From contig MESD01000019.1 of assembly GCA_001770815.1 (NCBI GenBank), forward strand, positions 15,973 through 79,972: a stretch of 64,000 nt of DNA, written 5' to 3'. Position 1 is the first letter of the stretch; every line of letters begins with the position of its first letter. Below are positions 10,822 through 19,996 of this stretch, in pieces. This DNA comes from Burkholderiales bacterium RIFCSPHIGHO2_12_FULL_69_20. Its GTDB lineage: Bacteria; Pseudomonadota; Gammaproteobacteria; Burkholderiales; Burkholderiaceae_C. Made by a program: the position numbers and the translations under genes. The notes beneath the pieces are model-generated. The model saw only the letters and a list, made by a program, of their open reading frames with translations. It had not been told where the DNA came from and ran no database searches.

Positions 10822-11949
10822 TTACAGCGTGCCTTGCCAGCTCAGCGCGAATTCGCGCGAGCGCGCGGCGGCGTCCAGGCGGTCTGCGCCGGCCTGCAGC
10901 TGCCAGCCGCGCCAGGCCAGTGCCAGCGTGGCGCGGCGCTCGTGCAGGCGCCAGCCCAGGCCCAGCTGCACCGGACCGATGGCCGCTGAGTTCAGCCGCT
11001 GCTGCCACTGCAGCGCTGGCAGGGCGCCGAAGCCGGGCACGGTGTCGATGGTTGCGGCCAGTTGCTGGCCCTCGGCCACCGTGCGGCTGAGGGCCAGATG
11101 GCCGCGCCAGGGCTGCGTGCGCGTCAAGCCCGCCTGGGCATTGCGGCCCTGAACCAGCGGGCGGAACACCACGAAGCCGTCGGCATCCAGCCCCTGCGCA
11201 TCGGTGGCCAGCGTGGCCTGCTGTTGCGGCAGGCCGCGCCAGTGCAGCCAGCCGCCATCGCGCAACGCGGCGCGTGCCGACCAGGGGCCGGCATGCCATG
11301 CCAGCTCGGCGCCAAGCAAGGCGCCGACACCACGCCGGGCAAAGGCCTGCTGGAACGGGAAGTCGAGCCGGTCATCCAACTCGCTGGATTGCAGCGCAAA
11401 GGCATAACTCGCGATCGACGCGTCGTAGTGCACCGGGCCGTGGATGCTGCGCTCGCGCCAGCGGCCCAGCGCCAGCAGCTGGGCCGACAGCTCCAGCGTG
11501 AGACCCGGTGCCAGCGGCCATTCACGCGCCACCAGCGCCCCGGCGCCCGAGAAGGCGCGCAGCTGCATGTCGGCCGCCCAGCGTGCATCGGCCGCCGGGC
11601 GCTGGCCACTGTCGACCAGCGCGGCCAGCAGCAGCGTCTCGCGGCTGGCCACCAGCGTGGCCTGGCTGCGCGCCAGCAGGCCGAACGTCCAGCCCCCGCT
11701 GCGCCGCTGCAGCCGCAGTTGCTCGTCGACATAGGCCAGGTTGCGGCCCGGCCGCGGCGCCAGGTGGCGCCAGTCGTCGTCGCCCAGGGCGGCCAGCGGC
11801 AGCGCGTCGCTGTGGCGATCGCTGCGAAGGTTGAACTGCCAGGCCGTATCGGCCTGGGCAAGCTGGGCGGGTAGTTGGGCCGCTGCCGGCCGCAGCACGG
11901 CCAGCAGCGCCAGCGCGCCGCCGGCCGCGATTCGGCCGAGCCGACTCAC
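10822..11949 (-). CDS. Secreted/outer-membrane protein of unknown function (beta-barrel-like composition)
   Basis: Signal peptide, alternating amphipathic strands (FGLLARSQATLVASRETLLLAALV...), overlaps stop/start with upstream lipoprotein gene. Confidence 0.55.
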   Translation of the reverse strand: MSRLGRIAAGGALALLAVLRPAAAQLPAQLAQADTAWQFNLRSDRHSDALPLAALGDDDWRHLAPRPGRNLAYVDEQLRLQRRSGGWTFGLLARSQATLVASRETLLLAALVDSGQRPAADARWAADMQLRAFSGAGALVAREWPLAPGLTLELSAQLLALGRWRERSIHGPVHYDASIASYAFALQSSELDDRLDFPFQQAFARRGVGALLGAELAWHAGPWSARAALRDGGWLHWRGLPQQQATLATDAQGLDADGFVVFRPLVQGRNAQAGLTRTQPWRGHLALSRTVAEGQQLAATIDTVPGFGALPALQWQQRLNSAAIGPVQLGLGWRLHERRATLALAWRGWQLQAGADRLDAAARSREFALSWQGTL

Positions 11950-14432
11950 AGACCGACGTCCAGCGACACGAAGCTGTTGTCGCTGAAGGTGACCACGCCG
12001 CTGTTCATGTTGACGCTGCCGATCACCAGGCTGTCGCCCTGCACCAGCTCGACCGCGCTGGCGCCGTCGACCCAGTTCAGCGACAGGCCGGCGCTGGCCT
12101 CGGTCAGCTTGAAGCGGTTGACCTCGCCGGTGGCCGCATCGCGCGAGCCGGTGACCGAGACCACCAGCCGCGGCTGGCCGGCCACCAGTGTGCGGTACTG
12201 CAGCGTCACGCCCTGGGTGCTGCCGTCGTCGCTGTCGCGCAGGTGCGTGCCGCCGAAGCTGATCTCCAGCACCGGCCGGCCGGGGGCGGTGATGCTGCCG
12301 ACGAAGCCCATGTCCGTGCTGTAGTGGTTGCTCGCCGAATACACCTGCGTGGCGTCGAAGGCCGCGTAGCCGGTGGTGCTGGCCGTGAACTCGCCCTTCA
12401 GGAACTCGGTCGTCGTGCTGCCGGCGATGTTGCGCAGCGCGCCGCTGAGCTTGGCTGCGGTGGGCAGCAGCACGGTGCCGCTCTTGTCCCAGGCCGATGC
12501 GCCGATCTCGAACACGCCTTCGAACTCGGCCGTGGCGGTGGCAAACACCAGGTCCAGCGTGCCGCCGGTCAGGTCGCCGCCGGCCGGGGCCACGGCCGCG
12601 GCCGAGCTGGGTGACACCAGGTTGCCATCGGCATCACGGCTGACCGGTGCGCTGTTCAGGCTGGCGCTCTTGACGGTCAGCGTGGACAGCGTGGTGCCGG
12701 CGCTGTCCTTGGCGGCCAGGCTGCCGGTCACCGTGGCCGATTCCAGCTTGGCGGTGGTGGCGTCGATGGTGCGGGTGCCGCTCAGCGAAACAGCATGCTG
12801 GTGATTGGCCAGTGCCGTGCCGCCGCTTTCGAAGCCGCCGGCCCAGGTGCCCACCATCGTGAAGGCGGTGATGCTGCCGTTGCCGAGCGTGGGCGTCACG
12901 GTGCCGGTGAACGGCGGCAGGTCGGCGCCGGCACTGTCCTGCTGCAGTGCGGCGTTGGACAGCGTGGCGCCGGTGTTGGTGGTCACGCGCAGCCGGGCGC
13001 GGGTCTGCCAGCCGTAGCTGCCGTCGCTGTTGGGCGTGATGGTGAAGCCGTGGCGGTACTCGTTGGTGGTGAAGCCCGTGCTGGTGGCGCTGCGTGTCAG
13101 GTAGTAGCGCGCGCTGCAGCCGATGAAGTTGGCGTTGTCAGGCGCGGTGGCGGTGGTCAGCGTGGTGGCGTCCTGGTACAGCGTGCAGCCGGCTGCGTTG
13201 TAGCCCGAGAAGTTGGCGGAGCCATCGTTGTCCACCTGGTCGAGCCCACGGCCGCGGCTGGGCACCGAGGTGCGGCCGGCCTTGTAGTCGTTGAACAGGT
13301 CGATGCCCATCAGCAGCGCGCCACTGTTGGTCAGCAGCGTATTGACCGGCAGGTGCACGTCGCGCATCGCGTCGTCGAAGGCGTTGGCCTGCAGGTTGGC
13401 CGCGCCGCTGGAGATGGCGCTGCCGCGGCTGAACATCGCCGACCAGTCGCTCTTCATCTCGGCAAACAGCAGTTTGGCCGCGGCGATGGCGGTGGCGGTC
13501 TTGTCGACGGTGGGTGTGGTGCCGGTGGTGGCGGCGGTGCAACTGGTGGTGCAGGCCAGGTTGGCCACCACGGTGGCCAGTGCCGACGAGCTGACCGCGC
13601 CCGCCAGGTCGGGGTTGGCCAGCACCGTGCTGACCGCGCCGCTGAGCACGGCCGAGACATCGGTGGCGGTATTGCCGCTGCCGCTGCTGAGCTTGATCGA
13701 GGTGGTGGAGGCGGCGGCGCCCAGCGCGTCGACCACACACTGGGTCTTGTCGCCGGCGCTGCCGGTGCCGCAGCCCAGATCGCCGTTGCTGGCCATCTGC
13801 GACACGGCGGTCAGCATCACCGCCAGCTTCTGCTCGTCGCCGCTGACGGCGGTGGCGGTGGTGGTGGCAGCCACGGTGGTGGGGTTGAAGCCCAGCAGCT
13901 GCGTGACGGTGGAGATCGCCTGCGCCGCATTGCCGGCGGTGACGCCGCCGGTGGCCTTGGCCGCGGCGGCCACGGCCATCTCGCTGAACGGCGTGATGCT
14001 GGCGCTGGTGGTCACCGCGCCGGTGGCGGTGGGCACCACCAGCGAGCGCATCTGGAAGCCCACCGGCAGCGGCTGGGCGGTGCCGGTCACCTCGTCGGCA
14101 TGGGTGGTGCTGGCGTTGGCGCTGACACGCACCACGTAAGGCTGGTCCTTGGTGCCGGTGAAGCTCAGGCTGTAGCGGCCCTGCGCGTCGGTGGTGGTGG
14201 TCTGCAACGCCACGGTGGCCACGCTGCCGTCGGCATTGACGGCATACACGCCGACATCGGCATTGGCCATCAGGCCCTTGGCCGCGGTGCCGCTGAGCGC
14301 CACGGTGGCGGTGGTGGTCGGCGTGACCGGGGTGACCGGGGTGACGGGCGTGGTGGCATCGGTGCCACTGCCACCACCGCAGGCGGCCAACAGGCCGGCA
14401 CTGGCCATCGCGACGAAAAGGGTCTTGCGCAT
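11946..14432 (-). CDS. Large lipoprotein of unknown function (Thr/Ala-rich, carboxypeptidase-regulatory-like N-terminal region)
   Basis: Start taken at MRKTLFVAMASAGLLAACGGGSG (lipobox) inside the longer ORF; N-terminal repeat VTPVTPVTPTTT. Confidence 0.75.
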   Translation of the reverse strand: MRKTLFVAMASAGLLAACGGGSGTDATTPVTPVTPVTPTTTATVALSGTAAKGLMANADVGVYAVNADGSVATVALQTTTTDAQGRYSLSFTGTKDQPYVVRVSANASTTHADEVTGTAQPLPVGFQMRSLVVPTATGAVTTSASITPFSEMAVAAAAKATGGVTAGNAAQAISTVTQLLGFNPTTVAATTTATAVSGDEQKLAVMLTAVSQMASNGDLGCGTGSAGDKTQCVVDALGAAASTTSIKLSSGSGNTATDVSAVLSGAVSTVLANPDLAGAVSSSALATVVANLACTTSCTAATTGTTPTVDKTATAIAAAKLLFAEMKSDWSAMFSRGSAISSGAANLQANAFDDAMRDVHLPVNTLLTNSGALLMGIDLFNDYKAGRTSVPSRGRGLDQVDNDGSANFSGYNAAGCTLYQDATTLTTATAPDNANFIGCSARYYLTRSATSTGFTTNEYRHGFTITPNSDGSYGWQTRARLRVTTNTGATLSNAALQQDSAGADLPPFTGTVTPTLGNGSITAFTMVGTWAGGFESGGTALANHQHAVSLSGTRTIDATTAKLESATVTGSLAAKDSAGTTLSTLTVKSASLNSAPVSRDADGNLVSPSSAAAVAPAGGDLTGGTLDLVFATATAEFEGVFEIGASAWDKSGTVLLPTAAKLSGALRNIAGSTTTEFLKGEFTASTTGYAAFDATQVYSASNHYSTDMGFVGSITAPGRPVLEISFGGTHLRDSDDGSTQGVTLQYRTLVAGQPRLVVSVTGSRDAATGEVNRFKLTEASAGLSLNWVDGASAVELVQGDSLVIGSVNMNSGVVTFSDNSFVSLDVGL

Positions 14433-14570
14433 GGGTGAACTGCTCCAGGAAGTCGAAAAAGGGGGGCCGGATTGCAGGCCACCAAGGGCGCTGCACCGGC
14501 GGTGCCGCAGCGGCCCGAGGGTAGTGACCACCAGCGACACCATTCTTGGCCCCAAAGACAACAGGGCGCC

Positions 14571-14587
14571 TCGGCCATTCGGCCGAT
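14571..14587. promoter_or_regulatory. Candidate operator TCGGCC-ATTC-GGCCGA in the divergent lipoprotein / response regulator promoter region
   Basis: Near-palindrome shared with 16309..16326 and, degenerate, 18831..18846. Confidence 0.4.
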
Positions 14588-14661
14588 GGTCAGGCGATGG
14601 TGCGTGCTGTAATTCGCGCTCCTGATCCCGCATAACTCGAAGAGACCGCGTCCACCGTCGC

Positions 14662-15297
14662 ATGAAAGCCCTGCTGATCGATGACCACACCCTGTTTCGT
14701 GATGCCCTGGGCCTGCTGATCGGCGCACGGTTTCCTGAGCTTGAACTGCTGGCCGCCGGCGACCTGGCCGGTGCGCTGGCCACGCTGGCCGCGCATACCG
14801 ACGTGCGGCTGGTGCTGCTGGACCTGAACCTGCCCGATTCACAAGGCCTGGCGTCGATCACCCGGCTGCGCGAGGCCGCGCCGGAGGCCCGGCTGGTGGT
14901 GCTGTCGGCCGACGACCGGCCCGAGACGGTGGAGCAGGCGATCGAGCAGGGCGCCTGCGGCTTCGTGCCCAAGACGTCGCGCGGCGACCTGCTGCAGCAG
15001 GCGCTGCGCATCACGCTGGACGGGGGCGTCTACCTGCCGCCGGGCAGCACGGTGAGCGCGGCGCCGCCGCCGGCGGCCGGCGTCACGCCGCAGGCCCTGG
15101 GCCTGTCGCCGCGCCAGGCCGACGTGCTGCGCCTGCTGATCGACGGCCAGCCCAACAAGCAGATCTGCCGGGTGCTCGATCTGTCGGAATCCACCGTCAA
15201 GACCCACCTGGCCGCGGTGTTCCGCCGCCTCGACGTGAACACCCGCACCCAGGCGGTGCTGGCTGCGGCCAGGCTGCGGCTGCGGTTCAGCGACTGA
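14662..15297 (+). CDS. NarL/LuxR-family response regulator
   Basis: REC domain (LLIDDHTLFRDALGLLI...VLLDLNLPDSQG) and C-terminal HTH (LSPRQADVLRLLIDGQPNKQICRVLDLSESTVKTHLAAVFRRL). Confidence 0.93.
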   Translation: MKALLIDDHTLFRDALGLLIGARFPELELLAAGDLAGALATLAAHTDVRLVLLDLNLPDSQGLASITRLREAAPEARLVVLSADDRPETVEQAIEQGACGFVPKTSRGDLLQQALRITLDGGVYLPPGSTVSAAPPPAAGVTPQALGLSPRQADVLRLLIDGQPNKQICRVLDLSESTVKTHLAAVFRRLDVNTRTQAVLAAARLRLRFSD

Positions 15298-15333
15298 CCG
15301 GTGCGGCCGGCGGACCGGCCGGCCTCGGCTGCG

Positions 15334-16230
15334 TCAGGCTGGGCGCCGGCGCGCCGCCGCCCAGCCCAGCAGCCCCAGGCCGCCGAGCATCATCGCCAGC
15401 GTCGAGGCCTCGGGCACCGGCATCGCCACGATAGGGATGCTGCTCTGCACCACGCTGAAGCGATCGGCGAACGCCGGGTCGATGGTGATGATCGGGTCTA
15501 TGTAGCCGCCCAGAGCCCAGCTATAGCCCGCGTCGTTGTAGAGGCTTGAGTTCAGCGGCGTGCCGTGCGCTTCCATGCTGATGGTGTGGAAGAGGTTCGG
15601 CATGACCAGCGCGCTGAAGGTTTCCGAGAACGACCCCGAGCCGCTGGCTGTGACGCTGCCACCCGGCGCGGACAGCACGGCGCCCCCGAAGTCGGAATAG
15701 GGCACGCTCATCCCCAGTCCGGCGGACACGCCGTGGACCCGCTCGTGCGAGCGCCCGTCTTCATACAAGTAGAACCGGCTGCTGATGCCCACGACCAGCC
15801 AGTTGGCATCGGCGCTGGCACGGTGGTCCGGGTCCAGGGACGTGGCTGAGACCCGGCCCCAGATTTGACCCAGCGTTGTGATGGTGACCGGCACCAGCTC
15901 ACCGTCGTCGCTGGCGCCGGCGATGGACCACTGGTAGCTGAGCGAGGCATCGACAACGGCAAAGCTGCGACCGCTGGCGGCGGCGCTGAACGCAATGAAC
16001 GGCACGGCCCCTGCGCTGGCGCCCAAGGTGGCGCTGGCGCTGGCCGGGCCGCTGGACAGCTGGTGCGTGCCGAAGCTGTTGGCAGACGCCACGTCCGGGA
16101 CGACGAGTCCGGAGCCCGCGATCAGATTCGTGGAGACCGTAGCCGTCGGCACCGCCACCGTGGCCGAAGCCGTTGTTGCCGCAAGGGTTAGGACAAACAG
16201 GGCCGACAAGGGGATCAGGGTGCGATTCAT
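15334..16230 (-). CDS. PEP-CTERM sorting domain protein (in-frame 3' part of ORF 15334..18795; own ATG and signal peptide)
   Basis: MNRTLIPLSALFVLTLAATTASA signal peptide; C-terminus VPEASTLAMMLGGLGLLGWAAARRRPA. Confidence 0.85.
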   Translation of the reverse strand: MNRTLIPLSALFVLTLAATTASATVAVPTATVSTNLIAGSGLVVPDVASANSFGTHQLSSGPASASATLGASAGAVPFIAFSAAASGRSFAVVDASLSYQWSIAGASDDGELVPVTITTLGQIWGRVSATSLDPDHRASADANWLVVGISSRFYLYEDGRSHERVHGVSAGLGMSVPYSDFGGAVLSAPGGSVTASGSGSFSETFSALVMPNLFHTISMEAHGTPLNSSLYNDAGYSWALGGYIDPIITIDPAFADRFSVVQSSIPIVAMPVPEASTLAMMLGGLGLLGWAAARRRPA

Positions 16231-18795
16231 GGGGTGCGGGGCGGGGCTGCGCCGGTTCGGGTGAGTGACGTTTTGGCCCCAGTCTGGACGCCGGGCTGCA
16301 CCCCGCCCATCGGCCATTCGGCCGATCCCCCCGCGGGTGCGGGTAGATCCCCCCGCGCGCGGCCCCGCCATCACCTCGGCGATCGCCGCGTGCAACTGCT
16401 CGGCACGAAACGGCTTGTGCAGCACCGGCAGCCCGCTGGCGCCCAGCGCGGCGATGTCGGCCGGCGCGGTGTTGCCGGTGACCACCAGCACCGGCAGCTG
16501 GCCGAAGCGGCGCCGCGCCAGCGCCACCACGTCGAAGCCGCTGCCGCCGGGCAAGCGCAGGTCGGTGATCAGCAGGTCGGCCTGGCGCTCGCCCGGGGGC
16601 AGCGCGTCCAGCGCGGCGCGCAGCGCGCGCGGGCCATCGAAGGCGGTCACGCTGGCGCCCCAGGCCTGCAGGCGGGCGGCCAGGGCCTCGCGCACCGCGC
16701 GGTCGTCGTCCACCAGCACCAGGTGCCGGCCCGCCAGCCAGCGCGCAGGCACGGCCATCGACGGCGCGCTGCCCGCCTCAGGCGCTGCCGCAGCGAGCAG
16801 CAGCAGGCTGAAGCAGCTGCCGCGCCCGGGCACCGAGCGCAGGCCCAGCGTGGCGCCCATCAGGTCGGCGCTGCGCTGCACGATGGCCAGGCCCAGCCCG
16901 AGGCCCTGCGCCCGGTCGCGCTGCGGGTTGGCCAGCTGCACGAACTCCTCGAACACGGCCGCCTGCTGTTCGACGGGAATGCCATGCCCGCTGTCCCACA
17001 CCTGCAGCCGCACCTGGCCGTCGGCCGTGGCGCGCGCGGCCAGCAGCAGGCCGCCGCTGTCGGTGTAGCGCACCGCGTTGCTGACCAGGTTGCGCAGGAT
17101 CTGCTCGAGCAGCGCCGGGTCGGCCTGCACCGCCAGCGCCGTGGGCCGCACGCGCAGCCGCAGGCCTTTCTGGCGCGCGGCCTCGCCCTCGTGCACGGCC
17201 ACGGCGTCGAACAGCGGCTGCAAGGCCATCGGCTGCGCCTGCACCCGCACCGTGCCCGAATCCAGCCGCGACAGATCAAGCAGCCGGGCCAGCAGCGCCT
17301 CCATCGCCGCCACCGCCTCGTCGACCTTGGCCACCATGTGGCGCTGCGCCGGGGCCAGCACCTGCTCGCGCAGCAGGCCCACCAGCAGCCCGATGGTGAC
17401 CACCGGCTGGCGCAGGTCGTGGCTGGCCGCGGCCAGGAAGCGCGACTTGGCCGCGGTGGCCGTGGCCAGCGCATGGGTGCGCTCGCGCACGCGCTGCTCC
17501 AGCGTGAGGTTGAGCACCTCCACTTGCGCCATGGCCTGCGCCAGGCGGCCCACCATCAGCACCGCGAAGGCCAGCACCATCAGCGGCGTGGCCAGCGGCA
17601 GCCACCAATGTGCGGTGATGGCCAGGTGGCCCTGCTGGAAGCGGTAATCGTGCGCGCCGGCCACCATCACCACCACCAACGAGGCCAGCAGCGCGGCCAG
17701 CTCGCCACCGCGCATGGCCCGCACCCGTTGCGCGATCAGCACCAGTGCGGGCAGCGCCAGCGCACCCAGCAGCGGGTAGGCCACCGCGCGCACCCGGTCA
17801 ATGGCCACCGTGCCCGACAGGCTGGCGCCCGCGCCGACCAGCACCATCAGCGTCGCGCCACCCAGCAGCAGCGGCCGGTAACCGCGGGGCCGCTGGCGTG
17901 TCAGCGACATCGCGAACAGCCCCAGCAGCACCACCGTGCCCACCTGCACGGCAAAAAACAGCGCCGAGGCCAGCGCCGGCGGCAGCCCCGGGTTGACCAC
18001 GTAATAGGCCTGGTTGCGCAGCGACACGCCCAGCCCCAGCAGGCCGAACCAGCCCATCGCCGATTCGCTGCGCCGCCGCCACCACATCAGCAGCGCAAAG
18101 CCACAGGCACCGGCCGCCGCCAGGTTGAGCTGCTGCGGCAGCCCCACCGTCAGGTTCTGGTGCAGGCGGTGCTCCAGCGCCATCGCCGTGGCCGGCCCCA
18201 GCCGCAGCGTTGACAGGCCGGCGCGCAGCCCGCTGTCGACCTGCAGCAGCACCTGGTTGGCACCCGGGCGCAGCAGGGCCGGCGGCAGCGGCAGCAGCCG
18301 CGGCAGCGCCTGGGCGCGGCCCACCTCGTCCTCGCCGAAGCTGTCGTGCAGCAGCGCGCCGTTGAGCCACAGCCGGTGGCGGCTGCCCAGGCGCTCGGCA
18401 CGCAGCGCCCACAGCGTGCCGTCGGCGGCCGGCGGGCCCGCCGGCTGCGCGGGCGCCGGGGTCTGCGGGGTCGGCAGCGTCATCTGCCAGCGGTACCAGC
18501 CCATCGCCGGGCGCGCCACCCCGCGCTGCGACCAGGTGTCGGGCAGGGCGACGCGGGTCCAGGGTCCGTCGGGCGACAGGGCGAATTCGGCCTCGCGCAG
18601 TTCCTGGGGCGCCGGCGTGGCCTGGGCTGTCGCCAGGGTGGGCGCGGTGGCGGCCAGCCAGGCCAGCAGCATCCGCAAAAACACACGCAACAACGCACGC
18701 AACAACGCATGCCACGACAGCGGCCCGATCCAGGCCAGGCCTGGCCGGGGCCCCCAGGGCGGCGCGGCGCCGCAGGCAGCGCGCACCCACTTCAT
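15334..18795 (-). CDS. Hybrid sensor histidine kinase/response regulator (N-terminal extracytoplasmic + 7TM-like, HisKA, HATPase, REC) whose ORF continues without stop into the PEP-CTERM protein
   Basis: SRFLAAASHDLRQPVV (H-box), NLVSNAVRYTDSGG, GLGLGLAIVQRSADLMG, HLVLVDDDRAVREAL...LLITDLRLPGGSG; ORF open through residue about 855 into MNRTLIPL... Confidence 0.85.
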   Translation of the reverse strand: MKWVRAACGAAPPWGPRPGLAWIGPLSWHALLRALLRVFLRMLLAWLAATAPTLATAQATPAPQELREAEFALSPDGPWTRVALPDTWSQRGVARPAMGWYRWQMTLPTPQTPAPAQPAGPPAADGTLWALRAERLGSRHRLWLNGALLHDSFGEDEVGRAQALPRLLPLPPALLRPGANQVLLQVDSGLRAGLSTLRLGPATAMALEHRLHQNLTVGLPQQLNLAAAGACGFALLMWWRRRSESAMGWFGLLGLGVSLRNQAYYVVNPGLPPALASALFFAVQVGTVVLLGLFAMSLTRQRPRGYRPLLLGGATLMVLVGAGASLSGTVAIDRVRAVAYPLLGALALPALVLIAQRVRAMRGGELAALLASLVVVMVAGAHDYRFQQGHLAITAHWWLPLATPLMVLAFAVLMVGRLAQAMAQVEVLNLTLEQRVRERTHALATATAAKSRFLAAASHDLRQPVVTIGLLVGLLREQVLAPAQRHMVAKVDEAVAAMEALLARLLDLSRLDSGTVRVQAQPMALQPLFDAVAVHEGEAARQKGLRLRVRPTALAVQADPALLEQILRNLVSNAVRYTDSGGLLLAARATADGQVRLQVWDSGHGIPVEQQAAVFEEFVQLANPQRDRAQGLGLGLAIVQRSADLMGATLGLRSVPGRGSCFSLLLLAAAAPEAGSAPSMAVPARWLAGRHLVLVDDDRAVREALAARLQAWGASVTAFDGPRALRAALDALPPGERQADLLITDLRLPGGSGFDVVALARRRFGQLPVLVVTGNTAPADIAALGASGLPVLHKPFRAEQLHAAIAEVMAGPRAGGSTRTRGGIGRMADGRGAARRPDWGQNVTHPNRRSPAPHPMNRTLIPLSALFVLTLAATTASATVAVPTATVSTNLIAGSGLVVPDVASANSFGTHQLSSGPASASATLGASAGAVPFIAFSAAASGRSFAVVDASLSYQWSIAGASDDGELVPVTITTLGQIWGRVSATSLDPDHRASADANWLVVGISSRFYLYEDGRSHERVHGVSAGLGMSVPYSDFGGAVLSAPGGSVTASGSGSFSETFSALVMPNLFHTISMEAHGTPLNSSLYNDAGYSWALGGYIDPIITIDPAFADRFSVVQSSIPIVAMPVPEASTLAMMLGGLGLLGWAAARRRPA
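16309..16326. promoter_or_regulatory. Candidate operator ATCGGCC-ATTC-GGCCGAT upstream of the PEP-CTERM start
   Basis: Perfect 7-bp inverted arms; same core at 14571. Confidence 0.45.
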
Positions 18796-18830
18796 GCGCC
18801 GATTGTGGGCCGGCGTCGGGCCCGGTCGCC

Positions 18831-18846
18831 TCGTCCATTTGGCCGA
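18831..18846. promoter_or_regulatory. Degenerate copy of the same candidate operator (TCGTCCATTTGGCCGA) upstream of the histidine kinase start
   Basis: 13/16 identity to TCGGCCATTCGGCCGA with a similar flank (cgcctcg). Confidence 0.3.
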
Positions 18847-18913
18847 AGGCCGGTGACGACAACCGTAAACTCGTGCGCTTGCCCTGCCCCCTCACAGACC
18901 GGAGACCCCGCCC

Positions 18914-19996
18914 ATGACCCGCGTGTTCAACTTCAGTGCCGGCCCCGCCGCCCTGCCCGAATCGGTGCTGCAGACCGCTGCCGCCGAGATGCTCGACTGG
19001 CACGGCTCGGGCATGAGCGTGATGGAGATGAGCCACCGCGGCAAGGAGTTCATCAGCATCGCCGACGAGGCGCAGGCGCTGCTGCGTGAACTGCTGGCGG
19101 TGCCCGCCAACTACAAGCTGCTGTTCATGCAGGGCGGCGCGCTGGCCGAGAACGCCATCGTCCCGATGAACATGCTGCGCGGCAAGACCGCGGCCGACTA
19201 CATCGACACCGGCGAGTGGTCGAAGAAGTCGATCAAGGAGGCGCAGAAGTACTGCACGGTCAACGTGGCGGCCAGCGCCAAGGCCGGTGGCTACACCAGC
19301 ATCCCGCCGCGCGCCGAGTGGCAGCTCAACCCCGATGCGGCCTACGTGCACATCTGCAGCAACGAGACCATCGGCGGCGTCGAGTACCACTTCACCCCCG
19401 ACGTGGGCAGCGTGCCGCTGGTGGCCGACATGTCCAGCGACATCCTCTCGCGCCCGATCGATGTCGCGAAGTACGGCCTGATCTACGGCGGCGCGCAGAA
19501 GAACATCGGCCCGGCCGGCCTGACGATCGTGATCGTGCGCGACGACCTGATCGGCCAGGCGCTGCCGGCCACACCCTCGGCCTTCGACTACAAGACCGTG
19601 GCCGACAACGACTCGATGTTCAACACCCCGCCCACCTACGCGATCTACATCGCCGCTCTGGTGTTCAAGTGGATCAAGGACCAGGGCGGCCTGGCCGCGA
19701 TGGCCACCCACAACGCCGCCAAGGCCGCGCTGCTGTACGACTTCCTCGACACCACCACGTTCTACAGCTGCCCGGTGGCGCGGGATTGCCGCTCGCTGAT
19801 GAACGTGCCGTTCCGCCTGAAGGACGAGAAGCTCGACGAGGCCTTCCTGAAGGGCGCCAAGGAACGCGGCATGGTGCAGCTGAAGGGTCACCGCTCGGTG
19901 GGCGGCATGCGCGCGTCGATCTACAACGCGATGCCGCTCGAGGGCGTGAAGACGCTGGTGGCCTTCATGAAAGAGTTCGAGGCGCAGCATGGCTGA
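18914..19996 (+). CDS. serC: phosphoserine aminotransferase
   Basis: [29 protein letters not shown]...; [22 protein letters not shown]-lysine region. Confidence 0.97.
   Translation: MTRVFNFSAGPAALPESVLQTAAAEMLDWHGSGMSVMEMSHRGKEFISIADEAQALLRELLAVPANYKLLFMQGGALAENAIVPMNMLRGKTAADYIDTGEWSKKSIKEAQKYCTVNVAASAKAGGYTSIPPRAEWQLNPDAAYVHICSNETIGGVEYHFTPDVGSVPLVADMSSDILSRPIDVAKYGLIYGGAQKNIGPAGLTIVIVRDDLIGQALPATPSAFDYKTVADNDSMFNTPPTYAIYIAALVFKWIKDQGGLAAMATHNAAKAALLYDFLDTTTFYSCPVARDCRSLMNVPFRLKDEKLDEAFLKGAKERGMVQLKGHRSVGGMRASIYNAMPLEGVKTLVAFMKEFEAQHG

Noticed and set aside
16234-18213. 659-aa plus-strand ORF opposite the histidine kinase
   Set aside because: Shadow ORF rich in Arg/Gln/His; kinase motifs on the minus strand are clear.
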